From the NCBI RefSeq assembly GCF_029255125.1, contig NZ_JAPUVR010000085.1:124001-188000 (forward strand): DNA of 64,000 bases, in the 5' to 3' direction. The notes beneath the pieces are model-generated. The model was not told where the DNA came from and ran no database searches. It was given only the letters and a program-made list of their open reading frames with translations. Position 1 is the stretch's first letter; each line of letters opens with the position of its first letter. This DNA is from Accumulibacter sp. (GTDB lineage Bacteria > Pseudomonadota > Gammaproteobacteria > Burkholderiales > Rhodocyclaceae). Shown one piece after another: positions 35,324-42,332 of this stretch. The position numbers and the translations under genes are program-made.

Positions 35324-36829
35324 ATGTCTGTCGCTTCGCCTCCTTCGTCCTTCACACCTCCTGATTTCCTGCGCTTCTTTCTCGGGCCAGCCGCCTTCGG
35401 CATGCTTGCCTTGATCATCGCGCAGGAGGCGTGCGGGGCAACAACCCTCTGGCTGGTCATCCAGATTGCCCGCGACATTACCGAAGAGCACGTTTCGGCT
35501 GCAGGGTTCATCGCCATCATCGTGGCGCAGACGGTCTCCTACCTCGCCGGCGCAGTGAGCTGGATTTTTGCCGAACGAGCAGGATTCGGCAGCTTTGGAC
35601 GCTACATGCTGCACTTCGCGCGGCGCAACCGCTTCCAGACGGCGCTCCTCGCCGACAGCCAGCAGCGCGAGCAGGTCGAGCCATTCCTCACCAGCGAAAC
35701 CTTCGACATCTGTTTTGATCTGGTCTACAACCTGCAGTACTACCTGCGTCTGTTTTTCCAGCTCCTGTTCAACTCGCTGGTCCTCGGTTTCGAGATCGAT
35801 GCCGGCCTGCCGCTTTCCTTTGCCGTCGTCTTCGTCGTCCTCATTACGCTGCAGTGGCTGCTGCGCCGGCCGCTTGCCGCCGCCTACCTGAAGAACCAGC
35901 GGATGACCAATCGTATGCGGGCGCGCACCTACAACGCCTGGGACAACATCTTCAGCGGCAATCGCTACAACTTCGCCATCTGGCACCGCGACTTTCGGCA
36001 ACGCCTGGGCGATGCGCTGGCGGCACAGATCCGGGCCATCCTGGCGCGCGAGGGATGGAGTGCGATCAGCGGCATGATTGCCCTGGTTGCTGTCCTGTCA
36101 ACCACCGCCTGGGTCGCCGTCCAGGATGCTGGCAACCTGCCCTTGCTGATCGCACTCGCCGCAACGCTGCCGCGGCAGGTCGAGATGACGCTCGACATGC
36201 ACCAATTGACTTCCGGCCTGACCGACCTGGTTGCCGTGTGGTCGCGCATTCAGGGCGTCTGCGAACATATTTACCCGCTAGCCGACGAAGGGTTCGTCGA
36301 TCGCATCGGTTTCGAGCGCCTGACTCTCAAGGAAGGCGCGCACGAACGCTCGTGCTCGTCGCTGGCGCAAGCGGTTGAACAGGTGCTGGCGCGCCCCACC
36401 GGCCTGGTTGCCGTGCGCGGCGGCAATGGTACGGGCAAATCAACGCTGCTCTCGGCGCTCAAGTGCCATCTGCGCGGTGCGGCGTTCTACTGGCCGACTC
36501 ACGACCGCTTGTCGTTTGCCTTCAACTCGAGCAATGGCCGAGAGGACGCGCTGTTCTCGTCCGAACTGGAAGGCGAGAGCAGCGAGGAAGCCGAAGATGC
36601 AGCCGAGCTCAGCCAGCAGGAGGAAAGCGAAGAGAGGCGAGGCTACTCATCCGGCGAGCGGCAGTTGCGCGTCTTGCGCGAAATTGTCGCCAAGACCAAC
36701 TACCGGGTCTATCTGCTCGACGAGTGGGACGCCAATCTCGATGCGGCGAATCGCCTGGCAGCGAGCGAACTCGTCGACCAGCTCGCACAAAGGGCACGCG
36801 TACTCGAGATCTCGCACCGCGATCGCTGA
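35324..36829 (+). CDS. Atypical ABC transporter-like membrane ATPase
   Basis: A 501-residue protein: about six hydrophobic helices in residues 15-300, then a compact ATPase. Walker A is GGNGTGKST near 366-374; the C-loop is SSGERQLR instead of LSGGQ near 440; Walker B and catalytic Glu are VYLLDEWDANLD near 461-472; the switch His is in ISHR at the end. Between Walker A and the C-loop lies an acidic insert (SELEGESSEEAEDAAE). The domain order fits an exporter half-transporter, perhaps for a peptide, but the substrate is unknown. The start at 35324 has no clear ribosome site. Confidence 0.75.
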   Translation: MSVASPPSSFTPPDFLRFFLGPAAFGMLALIIAQEACGATTLWLVIQIARDITEEHVSAAGFIAIIVAQTVSYLAGAVSWIFAERAGFGSFGRYMLHFARRNRFQTALLADSQQREQVEPFLTSETFDICFDLVYNLQYYLRLFFQLLFNSLVLGFEIDAGLPLSFAVVFVVLITLQWLLRRPLAAAYLKNQRMTNRMRARTYNAWDNIFSGNRYNFAIWHRDFRQRLGDALAAQIRAILAREGWSAISGMIALVAVLSTTAWVAVQDAGNLPLLIALAATLPRQVEMTLDMHQLTSGLTDLVAVWSRIQGVCEHIYPLADEGFVDRIGFERLTLKEGAHERSCSSLAQAVEQVLARPTGLVAVRGGNGTGKSTLLSALKCHLRGAAFYWPTHDRLSFAFNSSNGREDALFSSELEGESSEEAEDAAELSQQEESEERRGYSSGERQLRVLREIVAKTNYRVYLLDEWDANLDAANRLAASELVDQLAQRARVLEISHRDR

Positions 36830-36851
36830 GCGCGCGGCAAAGCCTGGACCG

Positions 36852-38270
36852 TCAGCCACCGATCAGTCGACCGAGCCGACGCACGGCATCCTCGATCTCC
36901 GGCGTGTGCGGATTGCCACAATTCAGCCGCAGGCAGTTGCGGTACATGCCGCTGGCCGAAAAGAGTTCGCCCGGAACGTAGGCGACGCCCGCTGCGAGCG
37001 CTCGTTCATACAGTGCGGTGGCGTCGATCTCCTCGGGCAGTTCGATCCAAAGGACGAAACCACCCTGCGGCTCGGTCAGACGCGTGGCGGCCGGAAAATG
37101 GCGCGCGATCGCCGCACGCATGGCGTCGACCTGGCGTTCGTAGGTCCGCCGCAGAGCACGCAAGTGCCGCTCACAGGCGCTCGACTCGAGATACTCGGCG
37201 AGCACCAACTGGCTGATCGGATTAGTCGCCCCACTGGTGATCGTCTTGTGCAACGCAAGCTGCGCACGGTAGCGGCCGCCCGCGACGAAGCCGACGCGCA
37301 GCGCTGGCGAGAGGCACTTCGAGAACGACGAACAGAGCATCACGTTGCCCGTCTGGTCGAAGGCCTTGACCGGCCACGGTCGCTCGTTGCCGAAATACAG
37401 ATCGCCATAGACGTCGTCCTCGATCACTGCGACGCCGCGTTCGGCAGTCAGCCGGGCGAGCCGCCGCTTGTTCTCGTCGGGCATGATGCTGCCGAGCGGA
37501 TTGCTCGCGTTGGGGACGAGGAGACACGCGGCAACCTTGCCCTGCCGAGTGGCGAGATCGAGTGCCTCGACTGACATGCCGGTATGCGGATCGGTCGGAA
37601 TCTCGAGCGCCCGCAGGCCAAGCACCTCGAGTAACTGCAACATCAGATAGTAGCCGGGCGACTCGACAGCAACCGTGTCGCCGGGGCGGGTGACCGCACG
37701 CAGACACAATCCCAGTGCTTCCGTACACGAATTGGTGATGACGAATTCATTGGCGGCGAGCGGCCCAGCCCAGCCCATCGAGCGTAGCACCAGTTGACGA
37801 ACGAGCCGCGGGTCGTCCATGTGGATGTGGCTGTGTCCCTCGAGCAAGCGCGCATGCCGCCGCACGACACTGCTGTAGAGACGCTGCAGGGCGGCAACCG
37901 GCAGCAGGCTGGACGCCGGCATCGCGGCGGAGAGCGGCGCTACCCCCGGCTGTACGCCGCCGAGCAGGACGCGTATCAGGCGCTGGCTGACATCGACCGG
38001 CACCGGTTCCACCGGCGTCGGTCGAGCCGCTGGCGAGGCTCGCCGCGGCGTCACATGACGCACGAAATAGCCGGCTTGCGGGCGAGCTTCGATCAAGCCG
38101 CGTTGCTCGAGGTGGCGCAACGCCTGGACCACGGTCGACACAGAAAGCCGACGATCACGCGACAGGCGCCGGATCGACGGCAGCCGCTCACCCGGGCGCA
38201 GGTTGCCGCTGCTGATGATTCCGCTGAGGTCCTCGGCCAGCCGTTCATAGCGCAACAATTCACTTTCCAT
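36852..38270 (-). CDS. MocR-type GntR-HTH/aminotransferase regulator
   Basis: A 472-residue fusion: an N-terminal GntR winged helix (residues about 8-75; LRPGERLPSIRRLSRDRRLSVSTVVQALRHLE) and a fold-type I aminotransferase domain. The PLP lysine is in SSFSKCLSPALRVGF and the nucleotide-phosphate region in NSCTEALGLCLRAV. MocR proteins use PLP or its aldimines as effectors and often control a divergent gene, here the DUF2917 gene. Direct repeats and a possible promoter lie just upstream of its start. Confidence 0.93.
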   Translation of the reverse strand: MESELLRYERLAEDLSGIISSGNLRPGERLPSIRRLSRDRRLSVSTVVQALRHLEQRGLIEARPQAGYFVRHVTPRRASPAARPTPVEPVPVDVSQRLIRVLLGGVQPGVAPLSAAMPASSLLPVAALQRLYSSVVRRHARLLEGHSHIHMDDPRLVRQLVLRSMGWAGPLAANEFVITNSCTEALGLCLRAVTRPGDTVAVESPGYYLMLQLLEVLGLRALEIPTDPHTGMSVEALDLATRQGKVAACLLVPNASNPLGSIMPDENKRRLARLTAERGVAVIEDDVYGDLYFGNERPWPVKAFDQTGNVMLCSSFSKCLSPALRVGFVAGGRYRAQLALHKTITSGATNPISQLVLAEYLESSACERHLRALRRTYERQVDAMRAAIARHFPAATRLTEPQGGFVLWIELPEEIDATALYERALAAGVAYVPGELFSASGMYRNCLRLNCGNPHTPEIEDAVRRLGRLIGG

Positions 38271-38279
38271 TTCGCCCCC

Positions 38280-38316
38280 AGCAGCACAGATGACCGTTCA
38301 GATTAGCAGCACAGAT
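38280..38316. promoter_or_regulatory. Direct repeats, probable MocR operator
   Basis: AGCAGCACAGAT occurs twice (38280-38291 and 38305-38316), 25 bases apart. MocR-family regulators often bind direct repeats. The pair sits between the MocR ATG and its candidate promoter, fitting autorepression. Confidence 0.5.
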
Positions 38317-38321
38317 CGGAA

Positions 38322-38351
38322 ACAATAGCACTGTATCGATCACAATTTGAA
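38322..38351 (-). promoter_or_regulatory. Candidate promoter of the MocR gene
   Basis: Minus strand TTCAAA (38351-38346) and TATTGT (38327-38322) are 18 bases apart, each matching consensus at four positions. The start point would fall beside the direct repeats. Confidence 0.35.
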
Positions 38352-38424
38352 GTTTCTGTGACTGTACCACACGCCCGCAGCGCCGTAGACTGGCATCTCG
38401 CAAAAACAAGCCGAGGAGGCCGCA

Positions 38425-38787
38425 ATGAAACCACCACGTCATGACGATGATCTCTGCCTGGCCCACAATACGCCGCTGCGCATCCCTGCGCCACGCGGTG
38501 TGCGGGTAACCTGCACCGCCGGCGTGCTCTGGTTAACCGTCGAGGGCGAGAGCGGCGACGTTCTGCTCAGAGCGGGCAACAGCCACCTTATCCGTGCCGA
38601 CGGACTGGCGCTCGTCGAGGCCATCGGCCACGGACGGGCACGTGTTGAACGGATCCGATTGTCCCCGGCAGCGCGCGTGCAAGCCTGGCTGAGTGAGCGC
38701 TGGCGGCGACTGGCTGTTGGCTGGCTGGCGAGCAACAATGCCGTACGGACCTCGTTCGCCTCTCTCCAACGCGCCGCAGCCGACTGA
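38425..38787 (+). CDS. DUF2917 family protein
   Basis: A 120-residue small protein with the DUF2917 cupin-like pattern: LRIPAPRGVRVTCTAGVLWLTVEGESGDVLLRAGN, then an arginine-rich C-terminus. No enzyme motif. DUF2917 genes are often divergent from MocR or LysR-type regulators in Betaproteobacteria, and here a MocR gene is divergent 154 bases away, so control by it is likely. Ribosome site GAGGAGG is visible at 38412-38420. Confidence 0.8.
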   Translation: MKPPRHDDDLCLAHNTPLRIPAPRGVRVTCTAGVLWLTVEGESGDVLLRAGNSHLIRADGLALVEAIGHGRARVERIRLSPAARVQAWLSERWRRLAVGWLASNNAVRTSFASLQRAAAD

Positions 38788-38873
38788 ACAGCGCGACCCG
38801 ACCGACCTGTCGGAACACCGGCAGAAAGGGTTCATGACGCCACTGGATGGCCGAAAATGGACAGCAATCGGGC

Positions 38874-38902
38874 TTGTACATTGCCCGATGAGCGTTCATA
38901 AT
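38874..38902 (+). promoter_or_regulatory. Sigma-70 promoter of the AbiEi-like gene
   Basis: TTGTAC (38874-38879) and CATAAT (38897-38902) with a 17-base spacer. Transcription would start near 38909, about 30 bases before the ATG. Confidence 0.65.
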
Positions 38903-38937
38903 CAATTCGTGTCGACAAAACCAATGGCGGTAGCGGA

Positions 38938-39993
38938 ATGAGCGCTGAAAGGGAAATAGCCCTGCTTGAAAGGGCTGCACAGGCTCTACGCGGTCACGGC
39001 CTGAGCGTTACGATGGAGAGCGAAACGACACTCGGCGGCGGCCGCAATACGGCGGGTACATGGCTGTCGGTGAGCAAGGACAATAGCCGCATCGACTACT
39101 CGGCCAGAGTTGCCCGGCGCCTGACGCCGGGCACCGTCGGCAGCGTCCTCGCGCGGCATGATCATCCGCTCGATGTCGGCTGCCCTCTTCCCCTGTTGAT
39201 CACTGACCACGTGACCTCGCCGCTGGCTGACCGGCTGCGCGCCAATGACCAGCAGTTCGTCGATGCCGCGGGTAACGCCTATCTTGAAGGCCGCGGTGTG
39301 TTCATCTACGTGACCGGGCGCAAGCTGCGTGAAAAGCAGATTGCCCTGCGCGCCAGCCAGAGTTTCGCGAGCAGCCGATTGAAGGTTCTCTTCCGTCTGA
39401 TCTGTGATGGTGAGTTGGCCGGAGCACCCTACCCGACGATTGCCGCGGCGGCCGATGTCGCCCTCGGTACGATGCGCGCGGTCGTCGCCGACCTGCAGGA
39501 GCAGGGGTGGCTGCAGGTGAACGGCAAGCAGCGTCGCCTCAACCGGAGCCGCCGGCTGCTCGACGACTGGGCCGACGCGTACGCCCGTGAGTTGCGCGGC
39601 AAGACGCTGATCGGGCGCTACAGTACCGCGAGTTTCGATAGCTGGCGAGATTGGGCGCTGAATCCGGCTCACCTACGCTGGAGCGGCGAACCGGCAGCCG
39701 CACTCCTCGGCTGCGACATCGATCCTGGAGTGTTGACGCTCTACAGCGACAAACTGCCGGCTCGCCTCATTGCCCACGAGCATCTTGCCCCGGCCGGGCC
39801 GCTCGCGTACGAGAAACTGATCGAGCTGCGCAAGCCTTTTTGGGGCGAGAGCCTCAACCTCTGGGGACGCCTGGACTGCGTGCCGCCTGCCCTCGTCTAT
39901 GCCGACCTGCTGGCGACCGGAAACGCGCGCTGCATCGAGGCGGCCCAGATCGTCTACGACTACTGGCTGGCGCGCACCTTCCCGGTCAGGTGA
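38938..39993 (+). CDS. AbiEi-family (COG4861-like) transcriptional regulator
   Basis: A 351-residue protein. Mid-protein motifs (ITDHVTSPLADRLRANDQQFVDAAGNAYLE) and a winged-helix segment near residues 150-205 (FASSRLKVLFRLIC, AAAADVALGTMRAVVADLQEQGWL) match proteins annotated as type IV toxin-antitoxin AbiEi-family antitoxins. The C-terminal half resembles AbiEi C-terminal domains (LTLYSDKLPARLIAHE). No AbiEii-type nucleotidyltransferase follows; the next gene is a methyltransferase. It may therefore be a stand-alone regulator. It has its own promoter. Confidence 0.72.
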   Translation: MSAEREIALLERAAQALRGHGLSVTMESETTLGGGRNTAGTWLSVSKDNSRIDYSARVARRLTPGTVGSVLARHDHPLDVGCPLPLLITDHVTSPLADRLRANDQQFVDAAGNAYLEGRGVFIYVTGRKLREKQIALRASQSFASSRLKVLFRLICDGELAGAPYPTIAAAADVALGTMRAVVADLQEQGWLQVNGKQRRLNRSRRLLDDWADAYARELRGKTLIGRYSTASFDSWRDWALNPAHLRWSGEPAAALLGCDIDPGVLTLYSDKLPARLIAHEHLAPAGPLAYEKLIELRKPFWGESLNLWGRLDCVPPALVYADLLATGNARCIEAAQIVYDYWLARTFPVR

Positions 39994-40140
39994 GCAGGCT
40001 CCTGACGACAGCCCGACCGGCGCGGGCCAGGCGCGCGGGGCACACGGTCCCTTCCCGCGGCGTCCGAGCCGGCTGACCGCCGCTCCACCGCTGGCCACCC
40101 GAGACGCGCCACCGAAGAACAACCCGAGGCATGATTCGCC

Positions 40141-40162
40141 TTGAATCCGCGTTGAATCCGCG
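40141..40162 (+). repeat. Tandem 11-bp repeat
   Basis: TTGAATCCGCG occurs twice head to tail, followed by TTGACA, just before the methyltransferase gene. It could be a regulator site or chance duplication. Confidence 0.5.
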
Positions 40163-40175
40163 TTGACAACCGAAC

Positions 40176-40913
40176 ATGAACGTTCAACTGACTCCACCGA
40201 TGAAGATCGCCGACCCCGCAGCGCCGAAACCACCGGTTAACGAGGTCAAGCTGATGTTGGCGATGCTGCCCGTGGCGGGCGCCCGCATACTCGAACTTGG
40301 CTGCGGACGAGCCGAGAAGACGCGGACGCTCGCCGAAACCGGCGGCGCACAGCACATTCTGGCGCTCGAGGTCGATCAGATCCAGCACGCGAAGAACCTG
40401 CAGATCGACGACCTGCCGAGCGTCCGCTTCGCGCAGGGCGGCGCCGAAGCGATTCCGGCCGAGGACGAATCCTTCGACATTGTCATCATGCTCAAGTCGC
40501 TGCACCACGTTCGCCCGGACGCGCTGGACGCGGCACTCGGCGAGATCGCACGGGTGCTGAGACCGGGCGGACTGGCGTGGATCTCCGAACCCGTGTATGC
40601 CGGCGAGTTGAACGAGATCATGCGCCTCTTCCACGACGAGAAGCTCGTGCGCCAAGCAGCATTTGCCGCCGTGTGTCGGGCCGTCGAGAGTGGGCGCCTG
40701 CGTCTTCGCGAGGAACTCTTCTTCAGCACACGCAGCCATTTTGCCGATTTTGCGCAGTTCGACGCGCGCATGATCCGCGTGACCCATAGCCAGCACGCGC
40801 TATCACCCGAACTGTACCGTGAAGTGGAGGAGAGATTCTCGGCGCACCTGACGCCAAATGGGGTTACGCTGCTCAGCCCGCAGCGCGTTGACCTACTCGA
40901 GAAGCCACGCTGA
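40176..40913 (+). CDS. Class I SAM-dependent methyltransferase
   Basis: A 245-residue protein with motif I ILELGCGRAEKTRTLAE (residues about 38-54), an acidic strand end LALEVDQIQH, FDIVIMLKSLHHV and LRPGGLAWISEPV, the usual methyltransferase_11 order. The C-terminal half is helical. No substrate can be assigned. It lies 182 bases after the AbiEi-like gene and is convergent with a small secreted-protein gene. Confidence 0.85.
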   Translation: MNVQLTPPMKIADPAAPKPPVNEVKLMLAMLPVAGARILELGCGRAEKTRTLAETGGAQHILALEVDQIQHAKNLQIDDLPSVRFAQGGAEAIPAEDESFDIVIMLKSLHHVRPDALDAALGEIARVLRPGGLAWISEPVYAGELNEIMRLFHDEKLVRQAAFAAVCRAVESGRLRLREELFFSTRSHFADFAQFDARMIRVTHSQHALSPELYREVEERFSAHLTPNGVTLLSPQRVDLLEKPR

Positions 40914-40947
40914 GGGCCAACTGAGGCGGTGCAGACCAGAGGCCGTT

Positions 40948-41307
40948 TCACTTCGTGATTGGTGCGTTACGTCCGGAAAACTGGTCGCTCAAACGAAACG
41001 CGGCGTCGCTGAATTGAGTCGCCGGCTTTTCGCTGCAATAGCGGTTGACGTATTGCTCGACCGTTGCTGGCGAAATCGTCGCCACTTGTTGGCTCGGGTT
41101 GGCGTAGTTGTGGCCGGTCAGCACGCCGCGCAGCCAGGCCACGTAGAGCGCACGCTGTTCGGCATCGCTGCGGCTCGCAACCCAGGCCCGGCACGACATG
41201 TCCTCGAAACCCAGAATCTTCGTCGGCACTGCAGCACAAACCAGGTTCGCCGCCAGGGCAGTGGACATCAAAACAGCGCAGTGCATCAACTTGATGAGGC
41301 CGGACAT
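40948..41307 (-). CDS. Small secreted protein, Rap1a/Tai-like
   Basis: A 119-residue protein with a signal peptide (CAVLMSTALAANLVCA) and a mature part of about 94 residues. MSCRAWVASRS and VEQYVNRYCSEKP place two cysteines that could form a disulfide, with an aromatic YVAWLRGVLTGHNYANP between them. The pattern resembles Rap1a/Tai immunity proteins or HdeA-like proteins. No T6SS effector is adjacent. The ATG at 41307 has GAGGAG upstream, so the longer frame to 41484 is rejected. Confidence 0.6.
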   Translation of the reverse strand: MSGLIKLMHCAVLMSTALAANLVCAAVPTKILGFEDMSCRAWVASRSDAEQRALYVAWLRGVLTGHNYANPSQQVATISPATVEQYVNRYCSEKPATQFSDAAFRLSDQFSGRNAPITK

Positions 41308-41472
41308 CAGCGTGCTCCTCGAGAAAGGCTGGGCGACAGTGTGACAGAGTGATGGTGCAATTGTCGTTGTCGCCGCGCGCGCCGTCCACCCCCGCCCCAC
41401 TGTACGCCATGGGCGGCGGAATCCGGCCAGCGGCGGGTACAATGGTGCTCCACCATCGTCCCAGCCAGTCTC

Positions 41473-42081
41473 ATGTTCGGCCACCTCTATATCCTGACGG
41501 CGCCCTCAGGCGCGGGAAAGACAACCCTCGTGCGCCATCTGCTGGAGAACGATCCGGCAATGCGTGTGTCGGTATCGCATACAACACGCCGGCCACGCAC
41601 CGGGGAACGCGAAGGCATCGAGTATTACTTCATCGCGCTCGACGAGTTCCGTGAAAAAATCCGGCGGGATGACTTTCTCGAATGGGCGGAAGTCCACGGC
41701 AACTTCTATGGAACCTCACGTACCGGTATCGAAGCAGCCCTGTGCGCCGGCCAGGACGTCCTGCTCGAGATCGACTGGCAGGGAGCACGTCAGGTGCGCA
41801 AGGTTTTTCCAGCGGCGATCGGCGTGTTCATCCTGCCGCCCTCGCTTCACGCGCTCGAGCAGCGTCTGCGCGAACGGGCAACCGACAGCGCGCAGACGAT
41901 CGCCCGACGCCTGGACGCGGCGCGCGACGAGATGCGACATGCCGAGGAATTCGACTATGTTATCATCAACGACGACTTGCAGCGTGCGCTGCAGGACCTT
42001 CTGGCGATCGTCCGCGCCGCGCGTCTGCGCTATACCGTGCAAAGTCGGCGCCATTCCGTCCTTTTCGCAACAATGCTCTGA
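41473..42081 (+). CDS. gmk: Guanylate kinase
   Basis: A 202-residue enzyme phosphorylating GMP to GDP. P-loop APSGAGKTTL (residues about 10-19), RVSVSHTTRRPRTGEREGIEYYF for GMP binding, FLEWAEVHGNFYGTS and DVLLEIDWQGARQV are all present. First gene of the conserved gmk-rpoZ-spoT cluster. A TACAAT at 41438-41443 could be its -10 box. Confidence 0.97.
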   Translation: MFGHLYILTAPSGAGKTTLVRHLLENDPAMRVSVSHTTRRPRTGEREGIEYYFIALDEFREKIRRDDFLEWAEVHGNFYGTSRTGIEAALCAGQDVLLEIDWQGARQVRKVFPAAIGVFILPPSLHALEQRLRERATDSAQTIARRLDAARDEMRHAEEFDYVIINDDLQRALQDLLAIVRAARLRYTVQSRRHSVLFATML

Positions 42082-42099
42082 TTTCTATTGGAGATCCGC

Positions 42100-42306
42100 A
42101 TGGCACGAGTAACTGTCGATGACTGTCTGCAGCGCATTCAGAACCGCTTTCAAATGACCCTGGCAGCGACCTACCGCGCCCGGCAGATCACCGCCGGCGC
42201 ATCGCCGTTGATCGAATCCGGGCGCGACAAGCCGACGGTGATTGCCCTGCGCGAAATTGCCCAGGGCAAGGTCGGGGTCGAAATTCTGAATCGCGGTCAC
42301 GCCTGA
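42100..42306 (+). CDS. rpoZ: RNA polymerase omega subunit
   Basis: A 68-residue omega subunit beginning [17 protein letters not shown], with [30 protein letters not shown]. Omega assists RNA polymerase assembly and forms part of a ppGpp site. The ATG at 42100 follows GGAG (42089-42092). It lies 18 bases after gmk and 26 before spoT. Confidence 0.97.
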   Translation: MARVTVDDCLQRIQNRFQMTLAATYRARQITAGASPLIESGRDKPTVIALREIAQGKVGVEILNRGHA

Positions 42307-42332
42307 CCGCCGGCAAGCCCGGTTGCTCCAGC

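Noticed and set aside
35101..36829. Micro-ORF plus ABC protein as a microcin C-like locus
   Set aside because: Tiny precursor genes beside an exporter exist in microcin C clusters, but no adenylating MccB-like enzyme or immunity gene is present, so the idea lacks support.
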